Shown one piece after another: positions 48,252 to 58,642 of a stretch of 64,000 nucleotides of DNA (position 1 is the stretch's first letter; each line of letters opens with the position of its first letter). This stretch comes from Cymbomonas tetramitiformis (lineage: Eukaryota; Chlorophyta; Pyramimonadophyceae; Pyramimonadales; Pyramimonadaceae), in assembly GCA_001247695.2 (NCBI GenBank), contig LGRX02034716.1, forward strand, positions 1-64,000. Direction: 5' to 3'. The notes beneath the pieces were generated by a model. It searched no databases. It saw nothing but the letters and a program-made list of their open reading frames with translations, and had not been told where the DNA came from. A program made the translations under genes and the position numbers.

Positions 48252-48292
48252 CCCCTACTAAGCGGTGTGTTCCGTATACGGACACATTGGCC
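48248..48292 (+). repeat. Left terminal repeat of the autonomous piggyBac-like element
   Basis: TTAA followed by CCCCTACTAAGCGG and the subterminal CCGTATACGG palindrome, as in the two miniature elements. It lies 256 bp before the transposase ATG. The matching right end was not found before 51400 nor between 61258 and the window end. Confidence 0.85.
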
Positions 48293-48507
48293 GTTCAGAT
48301 TTAGGGTTACGTGCTATGAAATGGTTGTATATCGTTGGATATACGGCGATCCAATCACAATAGTGCCGGGTATACACTTCTACTATAGTCCCTATGGAGT
48401 ATATGTGCTCGCCGTTGACAATATATCCCCAAACCTGATGTATTATTGAGTGCACAAGTCAAGAAACATTAGGGTAATATCTTGAAAACATACTGTTTTT
48501 TTCAGTT

Positions 48508-50732
48508 ATGGCACCACCAGTTCAGCCCCTTACTGCAGCTGGTATAATCAAGCGGCGTATAAAGACCCCAGGAGAAGTTTTCGGTGAGGCTGTTAAGCAC
48601 AAAACATACATAGGCACTATAGTAAAGCGCAACAAACCACGAGGAGACCCCCCCGCTGAGTGTGTCACTGTTCGTTATGACGATGGGCAAAAGTGTTGGT
48701 TCCCTGTTACAACAGTGTCGCGCTGGCTTCTGCCCGTAGGTTCCCCTGAAAGCGCCGACGGTGCCGAGTCCGAAGACTTGAGTGATTCCTCAGACCCCGA
48801 CGAAGACTCCGACTCGGATAGCGAGGCTGGGCAAAAAGTTGTTCCAGTGCGTCCAGCGAAAGCGAAAGCAGTTGAAAGCGCAGAGGAGAAACGCGCTAGA
48901 CTTGACTTTGAAGAGCACAAAAAATCAGTCACTCAGGCCATCCACTCTCGTTTCGTGGAGAAAAAGCGTACCCCAACCCCCGACATCGAATTCAAACCGT
49001 CGAAGGGGAAACCGTCAAGCCTTTTCCACGACCCACCTTGCGATAACAAACCAGGCTTATTGAAAACATTCGTGTCCGAGAAACCTAGGAACATTGAGGA
49101 GGGCATGTTTTATGTGTTTGGGAAGTTGTTGCCCAAGTCTTACTGGATCAAACTGAGCAACAACAGCGTCAAATACGCCGTCTTCAAGAAAGCCGGCGAG
49201 GACTCGAACGCCGACAAGGACCCGGATGATCGCTTTCAAATGTATAAGGGTAAGGGGAAGCAGCGCCCTTGGGACCCTAAGTGGGTAAGCCCTAACGGTT
49301 TGCTCTTGTTCCATCAGTCGTTGCTGCTCATGACGATGAATAAGCGGAACGCCGCGATGGACCACTTCTCCCTTGACAACTTGCTGAGGTCTATCTTGGC
49401 TGAGCAATATACGCGAGACTCTTGGGCCCAGTCCTTCAGGTTTTTTTGCCCATATGATGTCGACGAGTACAAGGCGCAAAAAGCGGGGACTGCTGAGTAC
49501 AACCCCTACCTCAAGTACGGACTGATTCAGGATACGTTGTATGATGGCATACACTCGATCTTACTGCCTCCAAAAGTCGGTTCCTACGACGAGGGCGGTA
49601 AGCCATGGACTGGCAAGGGCGGGGAGGGAATCACCGTTCACTACAACCCGCAGAAGCCGAATAAGCGCATGAGCATGTGCTACATGTTCGCTGCGTTCGG
49701 AATTCCGTTCGCTTGGGAATTTTACACAGGGCAGCGGTCTAACACCTACAACGAGAATAAGCATAATACACCTGAGGAGCGCGCGTATGGGAAGACTATC
49801 TCCCGCATGTTGCGCCTTTTTCGCCGAGCTTTTGGTGACAGCAAGGGCATGGAGATCTACATGGACAACTTGTTCTCCTCCGTATTCCTGTTCTACTTGA
49901 TGCGCACGTTCTTTGAGGCATTGTGCGTAGGCACACACCGAAAAAACGACGGCTTTCCTGAGCTTTCGTGGGAAGCAAAATACAAGCGAGGTGAGTACAG
50001 TGTTTGTTGCTAGCCTGCACCTGTGTGATGTGCGTGAGTGCGGTGGTCTTGAATGTGTGTGTATGTTACGTAGGGGACATTCAATGGGCAACCGCCAAGT
50101 ACGAAGACGTGCCCTTCGTTTATGTCGAGTATGGCGACAACAAAGTTGTCCGGTTCCTCTCTACCAAGCACGGCTCCCCTCACACCAACCCCGGTCGTAC
50201 GCAGGAACGATGGGATTCGGACACGCGTACTTACCAGGATATTTTTTTGCCGCAGATCAAATTGGACTATGACGCAGGAATGATGTGGGTAGACTTCGCT
50301 GATTTTCTTGAGTCTTTTGTGCGCATACAATACAACTTTCGCAGGCCGTATCTGGTGAACTACTTCTGGTGCTTTGAAACCGCAGTTACTGTTTCGCATC
50401 AAGTGTGCAAGCTACTGTGGCCGGATTCTTTCAGGAAAGGTGGCCGTAGCTTTTACGATGATTTGCGTGCTTTGTGTCGGAGCATCGTCCTGCAAACAGG
50501 AACTATTCGCCGGGTGGAGCAGAAGGCGAATAAGCGGTCCCGCCGCGCGGGACACGTTCTCGCTTTCAATCACCCACCCACAAACCAGTTGCCTAAGGGT
50601 CGTTGTGAGCAGTGCAAAAAGCGAAGCATGAAAAAAAGGCTGACTACCCACCCGATTCATCGAGGGTGTCAAGAGTGTGGAGTTCCTTTATGTGGTGCAA
50701 CCTGCTGGATAGCTTGGCACAGGGAACTTTGA
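48508..50732 (+). CDS. piggyBac-like transposase, two exons, apparently intact
   Basis: Exons 48508-49990 and 50074-50732, with an 83-bp GT-AG intron and matching phase, give 713 residues. Such enzymes cut and paste DNA at TTAA. The RNase H-fold triad can be placed: D361 in SYDEGGKPWTGKGG, D453 in EIYMDNLFSS and D568 in MMWVDFADF, spaced as in the family. A C-terminal cysteine-rich domain (CEQCKK...CQECGVPLCGATC...H) matches the DNA-binding CRD of piggyBac. The N-terminus has an SH3-like segment (TYIGTIVKR, VRYDDGQKCWF) and a long acidic Ser/Asp/Glu linker, making it longer than the ~594-residue moth enzyme. A T-rich tract and CAG just before the ATG suggest a 5' UTR intron. It could mobilise the two miniature elements nearby, which share its termini. 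Confidence 0.92.
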
Positions 50733-51400
50733 GCCCGAGACAAGCAAAAGATGTGGTTCGCGAAGAATGCTCATCGTCACCAGTAGTTGAGCGACTGTGC
50801 GCGCATCACATGAATGTGTAGGGAATCTTTTAATGTCCCTTGTTTGGTAAAGGGCCACTTCTCAAGTAGGTTACTAGATAGTAAAGGCACTTATTGTTGA
50901 CCCCACAACCCTTTATTATTGTTTCGCATGACCACCAACACTGTCCGATGTGGAAGATGTGCTTGGCAGGAACTCTCCTGGCAGATGTAAGCATCATTTC
51001 GTGTAAATCTTTCCGATGTAAGTGAAAGCACAACACACATAGCTCCTATAGCACCTATGTGCCACCGCTTTGAAGTGCACGCTGTTGGGGTGGACTTACA
51101 GTGAAGTTCTGACCGAACCCAAACCCTGACGCGTGAGGCCCACACGCACTCAAATTGTAGCTTTCATAGTCAAAGAAACAAGCCATGTAAAAGTGCTTCA
51201 CACGGCTAATGATTGCAGTGTAAGTTTAGCACTTTTACTATAACATCATAGTAAACTTGCAAATCGAATATCTCGTCAAGATAAGTAGTTATGTGCCTGC
51301 AACATTCACAAATGATATTGTTTCTTGAAATTTGTATGGCATTTTTTGAACTTTACACTCATTAGGGTAACCATTTCTCCGTGATCCGGGGACGGACATA
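50733..51400. other. Downstream of piggyBac-like gene, no feature
   Basis: No gene and no recognisable right terminal repeat. A small inverted pair, AAAGTGCT and AGCACTTT, lies near 51190-51237. Confidence 0.5.
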
Positions 51401-51422
51401 GGCATGTGGCACGCGTGGGTGG
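51401..51422 (+). repeat. Left terminal inverted repeat of the 9.86-kb element
   Basis: 22 bp, complementary without mismatch to 61237-61258. Preceded by ATA. Confidence 0.85.
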
Positions 51423-51441
51423 ACGGGGGTTACATACTTAA

Positions 51442-52325
51442 GTGCATAATTTCGGTAAATGTTATTATACGGCTTGATATTTTTGGAGAAGTTTGGAGAA
51501 GGTTTGGACAAACTCAAAAATATAAAATTTTGACATTTAGGGTTTAGGAGTAGTCGTGCGGGGCCATTTTGGTCACTGCAAACCGCAGGAAATCGTGTTT
51601 TGCACTTGGCATGCATGCGCGTCACATGAATGTGTTGATAAAAGGTCATCGCCGAGTTTGGGAAGGTGCACCAAGTTAGTTGAAGGCACTAGAAAGTTGC
51701 ATAGCCAAGATTTTAGGGTTTTAGGGTTGCTGGCGGGTGAAATATTGGCTGTGAGAGCAGGGGTTTCGCATATGCGGGGTCCGCTATAAAGTGCATAATT
51801 TCGGTAAATGTTATTATACGGCTTGATATTTTTGGAGAAGTTTGGAGAAGGTTTGGACAAACTCAAAAATATAAATTTTTGACATTTAGGGTTTAGGAGT
51901 AGTCGTGCGGGGCCATTTTGGTCACTGCAAACCGCAGGAAATCAAGTTTTGCACTTGGCATGCATGCGCGTCACATGAATGTGTTGATAAAAGGTCATCG
52001 CCGAGTTTGGGAAGGTGCACCAAGTTAGTTGAAGGCACTAGAAAGTGGCATAGCCAAGATTTTAGGGTTTTAGGGTTGCTGGCGGGTGAAATATTGGTTG
52101 TGAGAGCAGGGGTTTCGCATATGCGGGGTCCGCTATAAAGTGCATAATTTCGGTAAATGTTATCATACGGCTTGATATTTTTGGAGAAGTTTGGAGAAGG
52201 TTTAGACAAACTCAAAAATGTTATTTTTTGACATTTAGGGTTTTGGAGTAGTCGTGCGGGGCCATTTTGGTCACTGCAAACCGCAGGAAATCAAGTTTTG
52301 CACTTGGCATGCATGCGCGTCACAT
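51442..52325 (+). repeat. 349-bp subterminal tandem repeat, left side
   Basis: Units start at 51442, 51791 and 52140, exactly 349 bp apart, ~2.5 copies, almost identical. The plant-telomere-like TTTAGGGTTTTAGGGTT occurs once per full unit. Short ORFs on both strands recur with the units and are artefacts. Confidence 0.92.
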
Positions 52326-52438
52326 CAAAATTGTGATACCCCAAGTTTGTTCAAATGCTTGAGCATAAATATGCAAAAAATGTTATCATTATTGCATTGT
52401 GAATGCCAAATCACATACTATATATTAGAATGCCAAAA

Positions 52439-55400
52439 TTACAACAGTGATAACACGCGCTCATGCTCGGCGACAGGCATCTTGTACACATCCCCTCTTT
52501 TAACTAGGCGCACATCGGTTGCACGCACGGCTTCACAAGAGATCAAGCACTTTTTACTTGTGTCTAGTATGTAGTCATCTCTCACATCGGCATCTTCCCA
52601 TTCAAAGTACCTCCCCGAAACCACAAATTCTCCCGGGGCAAAATATTGCCCATAGTCATCTCGGCGCCCCCTAGGTCCAACCTCCGTCACGGCGGATAAC
52701 GCCTTCACCAAGTAGTAGGCGTGTGTGCGGTCCGCCGGGTCTCGGTGGACCGCGATGATGCATCCGCGCCGCACCGCTACACTCACATCACTCGCATACT
52801 CCTCCACCAACTCCCGCACCCTTGCCGCGTCCGCACCCGTTGCGGGCGTCAATTCCACCTCCCTCCACAAATCCACATGCGAGCTCTCCAAACAGTTCTC
52901 GGACGTCGGCATGGACGACACACATTCCGCATAGCATGACACGCAATATCATGTCCTGTCGCGCACCAGCAACTTCCCCTCCACGCCCGGTCGCACCGAA
53001 TGCGGTTGCAAAGTGCGCTCCAAAGATTTGTATGCGATGCGCGCCGTGTGATCAACCGCCGACAAACCTCCCGCCATTTCTTTCGTCGCGTCCTCGGGAA
53101 CTAGATAAAAAAATCGTTGATTGAATGCGGCCCTCGACTTCGTGTGGCTGGTGTCCGCGAGTGTGCGCAACCTCTCCACACAAAAAGCATAGAGATCGGC
53201 CGCACACAAGATCTTCCCATACCATTTGTCACCCTCCGAAATTACTGCCACCGCCGCTGCATGCTTCATGTGTGCCCCTGCTCCGTCCTGCTCCCCTTTA
53301 GCATGCGCCGTCTCAAAGAAGTTCCGCTGACAAGAAATCCCCAACGACCATTCCATTTTGCTGTTTCCCACGTCCGCGAATCCCGCAGCGCACTTGTTCT
53401 GCCCCGCACAGCCATCCGCCCATTCGTGAATAAATATTGGCTTCGGAATCCCCCTTTTCTCAAAGTACTCCTTGATGATCACCTCGCGCATGTACTGAAT
53501 GAATCTGTGATCACTGATAAAGTACACATAGTCCTTTATCACAACCGGGTTCTCCGCCGTGGACTCTACCCCATCGACTTCCTTGCACGCGTGCCGCCAT
53601 AATACACACACCAACACAATAGCCTGCTTCACCACCCAGTGCAAACTCTGAACTTCCCTCGGGATGTTCAACGAATGGTTCTCGGAGAAGTCGAAACACC
53701 ACGCCGTATCCCCAACGGCAAATCCGTGATACACGTCTTAAATTGACGGTGCTGGTGCAAGGCCATGAATGTATGGTAAGCATAGGGACGCAAAAACGGG
53801 CAGTCCCCGACGCCATTTAGCCTCCGCCACTTCCACGATTCCGACGCCGCGTCCTCGCACAGAAAGCGTCCATTGCACCGACAGTTTGGCGACTTCCCCG
53901 GTTCGTGCCCCAGCAACAACGTTTGCAGCTTAGATATCAACGCCCCCAATTTCGTCTTCTTCTGCAAAAACTGCAACCTCCTAACCTCTTTCCCTTCGTC
54001 GTCGTACTTGCCCGTACTAAGAGTCTCATAGCACGACCACCTCACCTCCTCCGCATATCGCACCTCCTTCTCGCACACTTTAAAGTTCGTCAAACCTCCG
54101 CACTGTTTGCAGGTTTGCAACAAGCACTCTATGCGGTGCGTATCCCCTTCACGCGGGCACAACAGACTCTCCGCGAACGTGGAGGTAGACTTCCCCGCCT
54201 TCACGATGCCACATACTTGCCCCGTCGGCGCACCCACCGCGTTCTCCCTCTTTTCCTCCGCCGTCCGTGGCACTCGGGGGCAACACTTCTTATCCTTGCA
54301 CGGGCACTTCTTGTGCACCGCCTCCCGTGCTTCGTCGAACCCTTTAAGGACCATGCGCATGTCCTCGTGATACCTACAACAACAAGAGAACTATGTTGTC
54401 CCTTCTTCTCAACCGTACCACATTGTGCGGTTTACAAACTCCCGCCTTCTCAAACGACCTTTGCCCCACCTTCACGCTTGGATATTTCGCCACAAATCTC
54501 CGGTACACCACTAGTTGCGAAGCCTCAAGCCAATGCTTGCTAACGTACTCACGGGGCGTCTTAAGCTTCCCCGTGTGTGGATCTCTTGCCAACACCACGT
54601 CCTTCTTACAAGGACTCACGCGCGTGTTGTCCGGGTGCAACCAAAAGTCGCGGATGAGTGCACAAGTGGCTTCCGCCATGCACCCTGAACGACGCCCACG
54701 TCGCTTGGGGCGCGTCACACCCACGTGCAAGCTCCTTCGTGCACGCTCGGCATTGCCAACCCTCGCACCCGCCAGCATGTTTTTATGCCCCGTGATGCCC
54801 GCATATCCTACACGCTTATGCACGCCTAACATTGTTGTCGTTGCGGTTAAGACGTGCCCCTCTTGCATGTTCTCGCCAAACACTGCGGCCGCCACTGCAA
54901 GCTTGTGTTCCTCGTTCAAGTTAGAATTCCTACTCGACAGCGCCCCAAAGACCGCAACCAGGTTTTCTAGAATGCAGTCCATAGCTTTGGTCTTCGCCAT
55001 TTCTGTATCACCGAACAACGTTGCGCGACAGCGTTGCAGCACACCTACTGCCACTTCCTTTGGCAGCGTTTCAATGTACCCCCTCACCGCTGAAGCGATG
55101 CGGTTTGGGGACCTACTAAAAATCTCGCTCATCTTCCCTATCCAGTGGTTCCTGTTTCCTTGCTTCATTGGCGTGTATTCATGTGGTCTGTCAACTTCGT
55201 GACGTGTGTGCGACCGCCGCAAACCATCTTCTTGCCCCTCTATCCCTCCTTTGGACACTTCGCGCGAAGTGTCCAGTTCGTCTGGAGAAGAACATTCCTC
55301 TTTGTCTGAGCTGTCAGGAATCTGACAATTGCGCAAGGGCGTGGAAGTCGCCTCAGCTCGTGCAGATGCCCAAATATCGCACACCGAATCCAACTTGGTA

Positions 55401-55741
55401 ACCAAGTGTCCAAGCGTCGGCATAGCTTCTTGCGGTAGGGGCCACACTCCAAGAGGTATGGTGCGTGCGGAGTCGCCTACTTCTACTAGAAGAGGTAGCA
55501 AGTCCATAAGAATTGGCGGGATATCCCAGTCTGGTCCAGGATTGTAGCTCGCGTCTGAGCCGCACAAAGCTAAAAAGACGCTCATAGCTAGAATGACATG
55601 CATGATTCCACATAACTGCCCTAGTAGCCAACGTCGATCATCCCGAACCACGGTGAACTTCACGTGGCCTTCCACGATGTGCACCCCTGCTACAAAAAGG
55701 TATGCGCACTCCTCAACAGTCGTTCTCACGCATTTTGTCAC
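52439..55741 (-). pseudogene. Transposase-like DDE protein of the 9.86-kb element, broken
   Basis: Three aligned frames make one protein. N-terminal part (55741-54374): DFWLHPDNTRVSPCKKDVVL, then KHWLEASQLVVYRRFVAKYP. Middle (54360-53668): YHEDMRMVLKGF, CLLQTCKQCGG, VRWSCYETL, LQTLLLG, then HTFMALHQHRQFK. Catalytic part (53734-52439): WCFDFSENH, YFISDHRFIQYM, HEWADGCAGQNK and FFETAHAKGEQDGAGAHMK. The motif order matches an uncharacterised eukaryotic transposase-like family with an RNase H-type core (family recall, not searched). Defects: a one-base shift near 54385, a one-base loss in a G run near 53730, and a TGA at 52949-52951. Two shifts and a stop make it inactive unless they are assembly errors. 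Confidence 0.75.
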
Positions 55742-55990
55742 AGATCATAATAGTTCATAATAGCTTCGGGCTCTTTACAAATAAAGTACAACCGCACCGT
55801 TGAAGCTTGTCGGATTGGGGCGCCGCTTCGTCCCACCCATATCGTTGTCGTTTCTACCACGCTAACCACATATCAAATATACATGAAATATATTCGTGCG
55901 AGGGCATGAGCTTCCTCGCACTTCCATCACCGGTCACATTCTTGAAGAATACGAACGCGTTTCACTTCGAAATGGCGTGAAGTGCTTCAT

Positions 55991-56505
55991 GATGTGGCGC
56001 TTTGGAGTTCACCAAATCTGTCAGCGCTCCACATCATAATTTATATCCGGTGACATAATGTTATGTGCATCGTGATGTGGCGCTTTGGAGTTCGATCAAG
56101 TTTTATCGACGGACTCCAAATCTGTCAGCGTTCCACATCATAATTCATATCCGGGACATAATGCTATGTGCATCGTGATGTGGCGCTTTGGAGTTCGATC
56201 AAGTTTTATCGACGGACTCCAAATCTGTCAGCGTTCCACATCATAATTTATATCCGTGACATAATGTTATGTGCATCTTGATGTGGCGCTTTGGAGTTCG
56301 ATCAAGTTTTATCGACGGACTCCAAATCTGTCAGCGCTCCACATCATAATTTATATCCGTGACATAATGTTGTGTGCATCGTGATGTGGCGCTTTGGAGT
56401 ACGATCAAGTTTTATCGACGGACTCCAAATCTGTTAGGGTTCCACAGCCAAATATTTTTGCGTGGGATATTTGTATGTGCATCGTGATGTGGCGCTTTGG
56501 AGTTC
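55991..56505. repeat. 103-bp foldback tandem array between divergent genes
   Basis: GATGTGGCGCTTTGGAGT recurs at 55991, 56074, 56177, 56280, 56383 and 56486, with spacing 83 then 103 four times. Within each unit, GGAGTTCGATC... pairs with ...GACGGACTCC, and GATGTGG.CGC with GCG.TCCACATC, so units form hairpins. It sits between the two 5' ends, a natural place for shared promoter elements. Confidence 0.9.
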
Positions 56506-56603
56506 TGGACGGACTTGAAGGCCCAAGACTCCGCCTTTACTTAATTGACTTATGCTCCTGAAACCTAAGAGTAAGTAGCACGTTAACACCTTGCCCCAGA
56601 AAC

Positions 56604-58636
56604 ATGGGGGCGAACCGTGGAGCAAAGGCTGTCAGCAAAGCTCTTTTGAAGAAGAAAGAAGAGAATGTAGTGAAATGTGTGGTCCGCGATTGTGCGGTCC
56701 CGAAAACTATTGCACCGAAGATCCAATGCAAGACGTGCCAGGGCTACTTTCATTTCGCGTGTTCTAGCGATCAGGAGGTTGGAGTAAAATGCAAGCAGTG
56801 TGGTCCTCGGCCTGGGAAGTGCGTTTATTGCAAGAAAAGCGCGACCATTATGACTTGTAGTGTTTGTGAAGGTGGTTTCCATCCTTCATGTCAGCGAAAA
56901 TTCGGGACTGCCGATTGTGGTATGCTCACAATGCAAAAGAACTGTGGGCGCAAGGAGTGCGAGCAGCAATCAGAGTGTACTGCTGCTGAAGTGGAGGAAG
57001 ATGCCACCGAGGCCACCGTTGCAACGCTGGCCTCAATTCACGCTCCCCGCGCGTTGCGGGGCTTCGCCAAGGAAGCGCAGAGTTCTCGAAGAAAGTCCTT
57101 GGACTGGCCTACTAGCGCGCTGAAGACCGGCGCCGCTGGTGAGCACATTTTTCAAAGTGGTCCAATAATTGACCTTGTAATGAGTTTTTAGTTCTATTTA
57201 TGTTTCTCGTCCTACTTGTGTAAACGTGCTTGGTTTTGGTGTTGTATGAATTAGGTGGGCTCGCCACGCCTCCGCCCTCACCCCCACCGCCAGCACCTGA
57301 AGAGTGCTGCTTCATCTGCGAAAAGGATGATGGACGTGGAGTGCACAGGTGCTCGCACTGCGGTGCGAGCTACCACAACGTGTGCCTTTTAGGCAAAGGC
57401 ATTGAAGAGGTGAGCAACTGTGGTAGGCCGGAGTGCATGGCGAAGCGCACGGTCTACCCAACCTCGCAAGCGGAGAAAGACGCTCTGGCAAAAAAAGGTG
57501 CCCTGCTGCTGGAAGGCGCGTTCGAGCAGAGTTTACCGTTGCTTGCGGTGCCGTCGGCGTCGGCTCCCCCGCCCCTTGTTGAAGCGGCCACACCCGAGGG
57601 CGTTCGGGGGGGTGTAGAGGAGCCGTCGGGAGGGGCGGAGCAACCCGCGCATGCTCCCGCCCCCACCAGCACGGAGGTGCCCGCACCCGACACCGCAGGG
57701 CTGGTAGTGAACGCGCCGTCGGGAGAGACGGCTCAACCCGCGGATGCTCCCGCCCCCACGAGCACGGAGGTGCCCGCACCCAAGACCGCGGGGGTGGTAC
57801 CGGACGCGCCGTCGGGATCGGCGGAGGAACCCGCGGACACTCCGGCACCTCCCTTGTCCATGCTCTCGGAGTTCTCGGCATCGGCTCCCCCACCCCTTGA
57901 AGCGGCCACACTCGAGGTCGTTGAGGGGGGTGTAGACGCGCCGTCGGGAGGGACGGCTCAACCCGCGGATGCTCCCGCCCCCACGAGCACGGAGGTGCCC
58001 GCACCCGAGACCGCGGGGGTGGTACCGGACGCGCCGTTGGGATCGGCGGAGGAACCCGCGGACACTCCGGCACCACCGGCCTTGCCCTCGGTTGCGGAGC
58101 CGTCGGCATCGGCGGCCCCGCCCCTTGTTGAAGCGGGAGCGGCGGAGCAACCCACGAACACTCCCGCACAGGCATTGCCCGTAGGTGGCCCGGGTAAGCG
58201 GAAGCCCAGTCTGTGGAAGGACCTGGATCTGCCGCAACGTGTTCACGAGTACAACAAGTACATTAACTATAGGCCGCGGTATGTGTATGGCGACGGCTTT
58301 GGTGAGAAGGAGGGATACGCCGAGAAATCGAACGGGAAATTCTCGTACGGCGGAGTGGTGTTTCACCAGGGTCACTCGGGGGGGTATGTGGTAGGCTCAA
58401 TCCTGCACATAAAGAATAAAGGGTGGTTTGTCCATTGCGGGGGGCCAATCGATGGGCCGAACGCCGACCCGGAGATGTTTCACACCTTCCGCATGAACAA
58501 GCTGAACGTGGGCGTAACGGACAAAGCCCGAGGGGAGGCTTACTTCCGTGACAATGAGAAGATCGACCAAGTGTTCCAGGTCCTCAGGAAGTTTGTGCCA
58601 CAACAGATTGCGGTGGAAAAAGCGAAGGGCTTGTAG
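56604..58636 (+). CDS. PHD-finger/Pro-rich protein of the 9.86-kb element
   Basis: Exons 56604-57138 and 57255-58636 (GT-AG, phase matched), 638 residues to the first TAG. Exon 1 has two cysteine-histidine clusters of PHD type (CKTCQGYFHFAC; CSVCEGGFHPSC). Exon 2 opens with a third (CCFICEKDD...CSHCGASYHNVC). Next come Pro/Ala-rich tandem repeats built on PADAPAPTSTEVPAPETAG (about 310-480). A conserved-looking globular end follows, with RPRYVYGDGFGEKEGYAEK and HSGGYVVGSILHIKNKGWF. PHD fingers usually bind histone tails, so a chromatin-targeting accessory protein for transposition is plausible but inferred. The frame stays open past the TAG into the next entry, so this stop may not be the true end. 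Confidence 0.72.
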
Positions 58637-58642
58637 GAGGGC

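Noticed and set aside
51700..52075. TTTAGGG-like telomere repeats
   Set aside because: Only one or two units per 349-bp subterminal repeat (also inverted near 60940). They belong to the transposon repeat, not to a chromosome end.
57312..58375. Long Pro/Arg-rich minus-strand ORFs
   Set aside because: Antisense shadows of the GC-rich Pro/Ala repeats in the PHD-finger gene.
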